DNA from: Candidatus Microgenomates bacterium | Lineage (GTDB): Bacteria > Patescibacteriota > Microgenomatia > UBA1406 > GWC2-37-13 | NCBI GenBank assembly: GCA_015491205.1 | Contig: WFWI01000050.1 | Coordinates: 1-5,223, forward strand | DNA length: 5,223 bases | Direction of reading: 5' to 3' | Shown here: positions 1-5,163 of the stretch, piece after piece | Position numbering within the stretch: the stretch's first letter is position 1 | How the letters are laid out: each line of letters begins with the position of its first letter | The notes under the pieces: generated by a model | What the model saw: the letters and a program-made list of their open reading frames with translations, nothing else | What the model was told of the DNA's origin: nothing | The model's database searches: none | Program-made: the position numbers and the translations under genes

Positions 1-591
1 CAAAAAGCCTATGTTAACAGCCAACTTCACATCAGCAAAGCCTATCCCCTTGCCCTGGGTTAAATAAAAAATTGAGGCAACAGGAAGCGCTACAAAAAAG
101 CCCTTAAAAAGGCTAAGCCCAAAAGTTTCAAGCGAGCAAAAAAATAAGTTCTTCTGGCAATCAAGCAAGTACAAAAAGGAGGCAAAAAACAAAACAACCT
201 GCAACTCATCCGGAATAATCATATATTTTGCGTCAGTAAAAAATATTGCTATTAGTGTAAAAACAACCAAGGATAAAACTATTCTGTCAATCAGCGGCTC
301 GTTTCTAAAATAGAAGAAAATTACTGGGAGTGAAACTGCTGAAACAATCTCCACCAAAGGATAAAAAAATGACAAAGGCTTTTTGCAGCAACGGCTTTTT
401 CCTTTAAGGTAAAAAAAAGAAAAGATTGGCACAAGATCAACAAACGAAAGCTTTCTGCCGCAATGATCGCAAACTGATCTTCCAGTTAAAGGCTTTCCAA
501 AGGGGAGTCTGTCAATTACAACGTTCAAAAACGATCCTATAGCTGCTCCAATTATAAAAAGATAAAGATAAAAAAACACCTTTTCTTTCAA
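1..591 (-). CDS. pilD: Type IV prepilin peptidase (A24 family), C-terminus cut by window edge
   Basis: Integral membrane aspartic peptidase that cleaves the leader of type IV prepilins and, in many family members, methylates the new N-terminus. 197 residues are visible, open to base 1; about 40-70 residues are probably missing, as the family usually has 230-290. Seen in order: an N-terminal hydrophobic segment, the motif GSFLNVVIDRLP (19-30), a zinc-ribbon region with C41xxC44, PLVE (78-81), several hydrophobic segments, catalytic D120 in DAKYMIIPDEL, and catalytic D187 in GIGFADVKLA. Oddities: the second cysteine pair reads S66-R-C68-C69 instead of CxxC, and the GxGD motif reads GFAD. The start chosen is TTG at 589-591, which overlaps the upstream TGA as TTGA, matching the ATGA overlap one gene earlier. 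A GTG at 577-579 is the alternative; neither has a strong ribosome binding site. Identity is firm from the motifs; the start is less sure. Confidence 0.9.
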   Translation of the reverse strand, partial: MKEKVFFYLYLFIIGAAIGSFLNVVIDRLPFGKPLTGRSVCDHCGRKLSFVDLVPIFSFFYLKGKSRCCKKPLSFFYPLVEIVSAVSLPVIFFYFRNEPLIDRIVLSLVVFTLIAIFFTDAKYMIIPDELQVVLFFASFLYLLDCQKNLFFCSLETFGLSLFKGFFVALPVASIFYLTQGKGIGFADVKLAVNIGFL

Positions 592-1853
592 AAGAACTTA
601 AAACTCTCAAACGGTGAAATTACTGCAATATTAAGCTTATCCTTGCTAAAAATTCGCTTGAAAACCTTTGTTACCTTATCTTTTTCAACCCTATCTATCT
701 TTTCAACCACATCCTTTGGCCTTATTACCTTTCCAAAAAACATAAACTTCCTTCCAAGGCTGGAGGCTAAGTTATAGCTATCCTCCAAAGATAAAAGATA
801 ACCACCTTTGATATACTCCTTGGCCCGCGCAAGCTCTTTGTCAGAAAAATCACCGTTCGCAATTTTTTCATATTCGGAAACTATTATTTTCACTGCTTCC
901 TCAACGTTTTGCTTTGAAGTAACTATTCCAGCCCGAGAATAGAAAAGCCCTGTTTCCTCGTAAAAGGAGGCTGAGGTGGAGACATAATAGCACCAGCCAC
1001 GCCTTTCCCTCAGCTGCCAAAAAAGCCGCGAGGCCATCCCGCCGCCCAAGATTGCCTCAGCCACAGATAAAGCATAACGCTCTTCATCAAACATTGAAAT
1101 CCCTTCCATCCCTACAACAAGATGGGCTTGCTGGACGTCTTTTTTTATAATCTTAACGTTAGTGTTTTTTTGCTTGCTCGCAAACTTCCTAAACGTCCGA
1201 TCTACATCCTTTTTCCTCCAGCCAGAAAACTTTTCCTCAACTATACTTTCAACCTCTCCACCCAACCCTCCTGCCAAAACAAGCCAGGCATTTGAAGGGC
1301 CGTAAAGCTTTTCCAAATAAGATATAAAGTCCTCGCGCTTAAACCTTAAAATATTTTCTTTAGGGCCTAAGATAGGCCTTCCTAAAGGATGGTCTCCATA
1401 AACGAGCCTCACAAACTCGCGGATAACTTTGTATTGAGGAAGGTCCTCATACATATTTATCTCCTCTATAATAACCTGCCTTTCCCTCTCAATCTCCTCC
1501 TCCTTCAAAAGCGGGTTTTGAACCATATCGGACAAAACATCCAAAACAAGGGAAAGATATTTAGAAGGAGCTTTTACCCAATAGCCTGTGTGGGTCCTGT
1601 CAGTGAAGGCATTAAACTCCCCGCCTACTCCTTCTATAGCTGCTGACAAAAGCCTGGCATCAGGATATTTTTTGGAGCCTTTAAAGGCCATGTGCTCAAA
1701 AAAATGAGCAATGCCATTTTCTCTTTTTGTCTCATAACGCGAGCCGGCCCGCACCAAAAGAAGGGCTGTAAAGGTTGGAAAAGGGCCGGTCTCAACAAGA
1801 AGCACTTTAAGCCCGTTTTCTAAAGTGTAATTCTTTATCTTCAAGCTTCTCAT
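588..1853 (-). CDS. M16 family zinc peptidase (insulinase/processing-peptidase type)
   Basis: A 421-residue metallopeptidase of family M16, most like the single-chain M16B bacterial peptidases that act as homodimers and degrade or process peptides. The inverted zinc site HxxEH is H50-F-F-E53-H54, in the context NGIAHFFEHMAFKGS. The third metal ligand is probably E131, 77 residues after H54 in VIIEEINMYEDLP, the usual family spacing. The second half carries the substrate-binding Arg/Tyr region LRERRGWCYYV (281-291), so both halves of the M16 fold are on one chain. No signal peptide or membrane segment is visible, so it is probably cytoplasmic. The ATG overlaps the leuS TGA by four bases (ATGA) with no clear Shine-Dalgarno, suggesting translation coupled to leuS. 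Its TGA overlaps the proposed TTG start of the prepilin peptidase. The physiological substrate cannot be told from sequence. Confidence 0.93.
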   Translation of the reverse strand: MRSLKIKNYTLENGLKVLLVETGPFPTFTALLLVRAGSRYETKRENGIAHFFEHMAFKGSKKYPDARLLSAAIEGVGGEFNAFTDRTHTGYWVKAPSKYLSLVLDVLSDMVQNPLLKEEEIERERQVIIEEINMYEDLPQYKVIREFVRLVYGDHPLGRPILGPKENILRFKREDFISYLEKLYGPSNAWLVLAGGLGGEVESIVEEKFSGWRKKDVDRTFRKFASKQKNTNVKIIKKDVQQAHLVVGMEGISMFDEERYALSVAEAILGGGMASRLFWQLRERRGWCYYVSTSASFYEETGLFYSRAGIVTSKQNVEEAVKIIVSEYEKIANGDFSDKELARAKEYIKGGYLLSLEDSYNLASSLGRKFMFFGKVIRPKDVVEKIDRVEKDKVTKVFKRIFSKDKLNIAVISPFESFKFF

Positions 1854-4504
1854 GATTGAACTACAAAGTTTAGAATCTTGCCTTTAACGTAAACAACTTT
1901 GTAAGGACGATCTGAAATGTATTTTTTAACCTTATCCAAGGAAAGAGCTTTTTCAACAACCCTCTCTTCCTCCAGCTCATCTGCTGAAACCCTTAAAGTA
2001 GCTCTGAGCCTTCCATTAATCTGAACTGGAATGGTTATAACTTCCTCTTTTAAAAACTCCTTTTTAATGCTCGGCCAAGAGCTTAAATGAATGGAAGTCT
2101 TTTCCTTAAAAACCTCGCGCCAGATCTCTTCAGTTAAAAAGGGTGCAAAGGGAGCTAAAATCTGCAAAAACTTTTTGGCGTCATCAACATGAAGCCTCCT
2201 GGGTTTTTCTGAAGCGTTTTTCTCCGTCCAAAAGTTTAAAAACTCCATCATTGCAGCAATTGCGGTGTTAAATTTAACGTCAGTTATATAACGGGAGACT
2301 TTATCAATAGTCTTGTGGAGCTTCGCAACAGCCTCTTTATCCTCTTCTTCTTGCCTTTCTGTTAAATTATCAGACGAGTTAAAAGTTTGCCAAACGCGAT
2401 TCAAAAAGCGTGATACACCGCGCAAAGCAGCAGTTGACCAGGCTATTTCCTGATCAAAGGGTGCCATAAACATTTCATAGACCCGCAAAGAATCAGCTCC
2501 AAACTCAGCTACTACATCATCAGGGTTTATAACATTACCAAGGGACTTGCTCATCTTTCTTCCATCCTCAGCCAAAACCATCCCAACGTTCCTCAACCTA
2601 AAGAACGGTTCTCTTACCGGTACAAGGCCAAGGTCATAAAGAGCGTGCATCCAAAAGCGGGAGTATAAAAGGTGAAGCACTGCATGCTCAGCCCCTCCCA
2701 AATACCAATCCACCGGCATCCAAACCCTCAAATTCTTCATCTCAGATTGCCAAACCTCTTCCAACTTTGAACTTTTAACTTTGAACTTTGAACTTTGCGC
2801 GAAGCGCAAAAAGTACCAACAGCTTCCTGCCCAATTGGGCATTGTATCTGTCTCGCGCTTAGCTTTCCCGCCGCAAACAGGACATTTTGTCTCAACCCAA
2901 TCTTTTAAAGCTGCCAAAGGAGACTCTCCTGTGCCCGTAGGCTCATATTTTTCAACCTCAGGCAATTTTAAAGGCAGCTGCTCATCTTTTAAAGGAAACC
3001 AACCATAAAGATCCTCCTTCACTTCCTTAATTCTTCTTGATATATTTTTATATACTTCAGGCATATTGTGTTCTATTTCTCTAAGCCATTCTTTTCCCTC
3101 CTTCAAATCCCAAAAAGAAATCTTCTTCTCAGCACAAGAGCTGCAGTAAACCATAGGAATAGGCTCTCCCCAATAGCGCTGCCTTGAAAAAATCCAATCC
3201 CGCAGCTTATACTGAGTTTTGCGCCTTCCCAAGCTCCTTTCTTCAAGATATTTTGTTATTTTCTCTATTGCTTCTTTCGACCTTAACCCTGAAAACTCCC
3301 CCGAATTTACAAGCACCCCATACTCTACAAACGCCTCCTCCAACTTTGCGCTTTGAGCTTTACGCTTTGCGCTTTCTTCCGGCACTATTACTACTTTTAT
3401 CGGAATCCCATACTTTTTCGCAAACTCAAAGTCCCTTTCATCATGCGCTGGCACAAGCATCACAGCTCCCTCTCCATAAAAGCCCAAAACATAATCTGCA
3501 ATCCAGATCGGAATTTTCTCGCCCGTTAAAGGATGCTTGGCATAAAGGCCAGTGAAAACGCCAGTCTTTTCCTTTGAAAGATCAGTGCGCACCAAATCAA
3601 GCTTTTTTTTCGCTTCCTCAACATATTTTTTTATCTCCACACGCTTTTCCTCTGTTAAGATTTTGGATTTAGGATTTAAGATTTCAGATACTAATGGGTG
3701 TTCTGGAGCCAAAACCAAAGCTGTCACCCCAAAAACCGTATCCACTCTTGTAGTAAAGACCTTTATCTCTCTCGTTTGGAGCTTGGGATTTGGAATTTGG
3801 AATTTAACTTCCGTTCCTTCCGACTTCCCTATCCAATTCTCCTGCATCTTTTTTATTCCCTCTGGCCAATCCAAGGGTGGCAAAGTCTCAAGCAGGCTTT
3901 CCGCATAATCTGTGATTTTAAAAAGCCATTGCGGAAGGAGCTTTCGGATTATAGGCTTGCCACAGCGCTCGTGAGTGCCATTTTCTAGGACCTCCTCCTC
4001 TGCAAGCCCAGTCTTGCAAGAAGGGCAAAAATAAACAGGCATCTCCCTCTTGTACAAAAGCCCCATTTTAAAAAACTGGATAAAAAGCCACTGGGTAAAT
4101 CGGTAGTATTCTGGATCGGTGGTTGAAAACTCCCTTTCCCAATCGTAGGAAAAACCCAGCATCTTCATCTGACGTTTAAAATTGGCTATGTTTTTGGGAA
4201 CGATTTTTTGAGGAGTTGTTTTTTCCTTTATAGCCCGGTTTTCAGCTGGCAGCCCAAAAGCATCCCAGCCCATAGGATTGAGCACCGCATACCCCTTCAT
4301 CCTAAAAAAGCGGGCTAAAACATCGCCTCCTGTATAAACCCTCACATGCCCTGTATGAAGCCCTGCACCTGAAGGATAGGGAAACATTACCAAGGTATAC
4401 ATTTTTGGCTTATCCTTGGAAGGAGAAGGAGTCCTATAAATCCCCTCCTTCTCCCAAACCTCCTGCCATTTTTTTTCTATTCTGGAGAAATCAAACTTTT
4501 TCAT
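1850..4504 (-). CDS. leuS: Leucyl-tRNA synthetase
   Basis: Class I synthetase charging tRNA-Leu, 884 residues and complete. The HIGH-type motif is H50-T-G-H53 after FPYPSGAGL; the second signature is KMSKS at 650-654. Zinc-ribbon cysteines are visible at C160/C163 (third ligand perhaps H179 or C181), C454/C457 and C541/C544. The CP1 editing domain looks intact: TTRVDT (251-256, usually TTRPDT) and AVMLVPAHDERD (347-358) with the conserved Asp residues. No large leucine-specific insertion precedes KMSKS (GMVLAEDGRKMSKS). The anticodon-binding helices follow, with a C-terminal domain ending KVVYVKGKILNFVVQS. Four variable loops contain peptides encoded by seven-base repeats (residues 235-244, 272-284, 377-388, 570-580), and a further ~45-residue insertion lies around 458-505. 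First gene of a likely three-gene operon; an extended -10 promoter sits so close to the ATG that the mRNA may be leaderless. The identification is secure. Confidence 0.98.
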   Translation of the reverse strand: MKKFDFSRIEKKWQEVWEKEGIYRTPSPSKDKPKMYTLVMFPYPSGAGLHTGHVRVYTGGDVLARFFRMKGYAVLNPMGWDAFGLPAENRAIKEKTTPQKIVPKNIANFKRQMKMLGFSYDWEREFSTTDPEYYRFTQWLFIQFFKMGLLYKREMPVYFCPSCKTGLAEEEVLENGTHERCGKPIIRKLLPQWLFKITDYAESLLETLPPLDWPEGIKKMQENWIGKSEGTEVKFQIPNPKLQTREIKVFTTRVDTVFGVTALVLAPEHPLVSEILNPKSKILTEEKRVEIKKYVEEAKKKLDLVRTDLSKEKTGVFTGLYAKHPLTGEKIPIWIADYVLGFYGEGAVMLVPAHDERDFEFAKKYGIPIKVVIVPEESAKRKAQSAKLEEAFVEYGVLVNSGEFSGLRSKEAIEKITKYLEERSLGRRKTQYKLRDWIFSRQRYWGEPIPMVYCSSCAEKKISFWDLKEGKEWLREIEHNMPEVYKNISRRIKEVKEDLYGWFPLKDEQLPLKLPEVEKYEPTGTGESPLAALKDWVETKCPVCGGKAKRETDTMPNWAGSCWYFLRFAQSSKFKVKSSKLEEVWQSEMKNLRVWMPVDWYLGGAEHAVLHLLYSRFWMHALYDLGLVPVREPFFRLRNVGMVLAEDGRKMSKSLGNVINPDDVVAEFGADSLRVYEMFMAPFDQEIAWSTAALRGVSRFLNRVWQTFNSSDNLTERQEEEDKEAVAKLHKTIDKVSRYITDVKFNTAIAAMMEFLNFWTEKNASEKPRRLHVDDAKKFLQILAPFAPFLTEEIWREVFKEKTSIHLSSWPSIKKEFLKEEVITIPVQINGRLRATLRVSADELEEERVVEKALSLDKVKKYISDRPYKVVYVKGKILNFVVQS
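2763..2797. repeat. Five-copy heptamer AACTTTG inside leuS
   Basis: Units AACTTTG, AACTTTT, then AACTTTG three times, on the plus strand; coding-strand unit CAAAGTT. It encodes LeuRS residues 570-580, QSSKFKVKSSK. The small palindrome GCGC-GAA-GCGC (2797-2807) abuts it. It falls in the variable loop between SCWYFLRF and the conserved MPVDWYLGG. Confidence 0.85.
3342..3376. repeat. Five-copy heptamer CGCTTTG inside leuS
   Basis: Units AACTTTG, CGCTTTG, AGCTTTA, CGCTTTG and CGCTTTC on the plus strand; coding-strand unit CAAAGCG. It encodes residues 377-388, ESAKRKAQSAKL, at the edge of the editing domain between IKVVIVPE and the conserved EYGVLVNSGEF. The final unit, AACTTTG, is identical to that of the array at 2763, and both are followed by codons for Glu-Glu. 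Confidence 0.8.
3655..3689. repeat. Five-copy heptamer TTAGGAT inside leuS
   Basis: Units TTAAGAT, TTTGGAT, TTAGGAT, TTAAGAT and TTCAGAT on the plus strand; coding-strand unit ATCCTAA. It encodes residues 272-284 (VSEILNPKSKILT, edges included) in the editing domain after the TTRVDT strand. The unit matches the intergenic array at 5043-5163. Confidence 0.8.
3775..3809. repeat. Heptamer TTTGGAA inside leuS
   Basis: Units TTTGGAG, CTTGGGA, TTTGGAA, TTTGGAA and a decayed TTTAACT on the plus strand; coding-strand unit AAATTCC. It encodes about residues 235-244, FQIPNPKLQT, immediately before the conserved editing-domain motif FTTRVDT. Confidence 0.7.
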
Positions 4505-4513
4505 AAATAAATG

Positions 4514-4542
4514 ATTTTAGCACTTACTCTCACGAATAGCAA
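4514..4542 (-). promoter_or_regulatory. Likely leuS operon promoter (extended -10), possibly leaderless
   Basis: Reading the minus strand: a -35-like TTGCTA (4542 to 4537), a 17-base spacer, then TAAAAT (4519 to 4514) preceded by TGC, an extended -10. The -10 matches consensus at 5 of 6 and the -35 at 4 of 6. Counting seven bases on puts the transcript start near 4507, about three bases before the leuS ATG at 4502-4504. No Shine-Dalgarno lies before that ATG, which fits a leaderless message. Pattern-based only. Confidence 0.5.
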
Positions 4543-4580
4543 GAAAATTAAAACATCTTAAAACCAAGTTCGATATTATT

Positions 4581-4700
4581 CCAAACCAAACCTGCGGGGT
4601 TTGACACGGGTTGTCCCAAGGCTATACTGCAAACCTACGGGGTTTTGTTTGGAAAGCAAGGTGCTAACCTCGCAGGTTTCTGTTATCAACCTGCGAGGTT
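4581..4700. repeat. Four-copy cluster of a 13-base palindrome, AACCTNNN(A/G)GGTT type
   Basis: Copies at 4589-4601 (AACCTGCGGGGTT), 4632-4644 (AACCTACGGGGTT), 4666-4678 (AACCTCGCAGGTT) and 4688-4700 (AACCTGCGAGGTT). Each is itself nearly or exactly palindromic, and the last two form a perfect long hairpin. The first two sit inside larger inverted arms, 4581-4592 and 4641-4652, complementary at 11 of 12 positions. The look is that of a REP-like dispersed intergenic palindrome. Start-to-start spacings are 43, 34 and 22 bases, which excludes a CRISPR array. Confidence 0.7.
4601..4628 (+). promoter_or_regulatory. Plus-strand sigma70-type promoter in the leuS-RRM gap
   Basis: A perfect TTGACA (4601-4606), a 16-base spacer, and TATACT (4623-4628, 5 of 6 to TATAAT). 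A small dyad GACA-CGGGT-TGTC (4603-4615) overlaps the -35 and could be an operator. It points away from leuS and toward the 3' end of the RRM gene, so it cannot serve either neighbour. It would drive a short RNA ending at the hairpin at 4666-4702. It sits between outer inverted arms at 4581-4592 and 4641-4652. Confidence 0.4.
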
Positions 4701-4704
4701 TTCT
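4635..4704 (+). ncRNA. Candidate ~70-nt small RNA (promoter plus terminator, no ORF)
   Basis: The plus-strand promoter at 4601-4628 predicts a start near 4635. The next intrinsic-terminator-like structure, a perfect 13-bp stem at 4666-4700 followed by TTTTCT, would end the transcript near 4704. I see no ribosome binding site or meaningful ORF in between. The transcript would converge on the RRM gene and stop before reaching it. No known RNA family is recognised. The alternative is that the whole block is a mobile palindromic repeat element with only chance promoter similarity. Confidence 0.25.
4666..4702 (+). terminator. Perfect 13-bp hairpin with short T-run
   Basis: Arms AACCTCGCAGGTT (4666-4678) and AACCTGCGAGGTT (4688-4700) are exact reverse complements around a nine-base loop. 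On the plus strand the stem runs into TTTT then CT. On the minus strand the hairpin lies downstream of the RRM gene but is followed by AGCACC with no T-run, so it looks like a terminator mainly for plus-strand transcription. It could still stabilise the RRM mRNA 3' end. Confidence 0.45.
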
Positions 4705-4741
4705 AGACTATTCTAAATACGATATACAAAATATTAGATGG

Positions 4742-4766
4742 TTACTACTAGCTACCAGCTACTAGT
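4742..4766. repeat. Heptamer repeat (TAGCTAC type) just after the RRM gene
   Basis: Units TTACTAC, TAGCTAC and CAGCTAC followed by a partial TAGT, at a period of seven bases, beginning two bases past the RRM stop codon. The same seven-base period appears in the other arrays of this window, but the unit sequence is different. Confidence 0.55.
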
Positions 4767-4768
4767 CT

Positions 4769-5017
4769 TCACCTTCTCGGCCTGGCTTTGGACACAACCA
4801 TCTTCCTTCCTTTAAAATCCTTACCATCAAAGGTCTCAATTGCTTTTTTAGCCTGGGACTCATCCTTCATCTCCACAAAAGCAAATCCGCGGGATTTTCC
4901 TGTGTCTTTAAACCGAATCACTCTCACCTCAACCACCTTTCCTACTTGTGAAAAAAGCTCTTCCAAATCAGGCTCTGACACCTCATAAAGAAGGTTTCCT
5001 ACAAAAAGCCTTGTCAT
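4769..5017 (-). CDS. Small single-RRM RNA-binding protein
   Basis: An 82-residue protein consisting of one RNA recognition motif and a short basic tail (KARPRR). RNP2 is LFVGNL (4-9) and RNP1 is KSRGFAFVEM (41-50). The RNA-stacking aromatics are present: F5 in RNP2, and F45 and F47 in RNP1. The order beta-alpha-beta-beta-alpha-beta is easily followed, and there is no glycine-rich tail as in some cyanobacterial Rbp proteins. Bacterial stand-alone RRM proteins bind RNA or act as chaperones, often in cold or stress response; the target here is unknown. The start is well supported by AGGGGGTG seven bases upstream of the ATG. It is a separate unit from leuS (264-base gap) and is preceded by a repeat-rich region with a long inverted repeat, which would lie in its 5' leader if transcription begins further upstream. 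Confidence 0.95.
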   Translation of the reverse strand: MTRLFVGNLLYEVSEPDLEELFSQVGKVVEVRVIRFKDTGKSRGFAFVEMKDESQAKKAIETFDGKDFKGRKMVVSKARPRR

Positions 5018-5024
5018 CTACTCT

Positions 5025-5032
5025 CACCCCCT
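5025..5032 (-). promoter_or_regulatory. Strong Shine-Dalgarno of the RRM gene
   Basis: AGGGGGTG on the minus strand, separated from the ATG at 5015-5017 by seven bases. It pairs along its whole length with the 16S anti-Shine-Dalgarno if one G-U pair is allowed. It fixes the RRM start. None of the three genes of the leuS cluster has a comparable site, so the RRM gene is probably translated independently and well. Confidence 0.8.
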
Positions 5033-5042
5033 ATCTAGCAAG

Positions 5043-5163
5043 AAATCCTAAAACCTAAATCCTAAACAAATACTAAATTCTAAACATAGTAAATCCTACA
5101 ACGTTTAGAATTTCGAATTTAGGATTTAGAATTTGTTTAGAATTTAGAGCTTAGGATTTAGAA
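5043..5163. repeat. Seven-base repeat array in inverted orientation, upstream of the RRM gene
   Basis: The left half (5043-5097) is built of AAATCCT, AAAACCT, AAATACT and AAATTCT units. The right half (5104-5163) is built of TTTAGAA, TTTCGAA, TTTAGGA and TTTAGAG units, the opposite orientation. The inner arms 5075-5085 and 5103-5113 are exact complements over 11 bases. The outer arms 5043-5071 and 5131-5159 match at 25 of 29 positions, with a 17-base bulge on the right side. Apart from the Shine-Dalgarno region and the possible gene end at 5144, this is all I can see between 5018 and 5223. Confidence 0.8.

Noticed and set aside
3184..3908. Plus-strand open frames opposite leuS, with others opposite the M16 gene (1389-1646) and the RRM gene (4788-4988)
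   Set aside because: They lie antisense to well-supported genes, their proteins look like no family, and part of their content is the complement of the heptamer repeats.
4505..4560. T-box or leucine attenuator upstream of leuS
   Set aside because: The predicted promoter lies within about 40 bases of the ATG, leaving no leader. No T-box sequence or run of Leu codons is visible.
4581..4700. CRISPR array
   Set aside because: The repeated unit is only 13 bases, spacing is irregular (43, 34, 22), copies alternate in form, and no cas gene is in the window.
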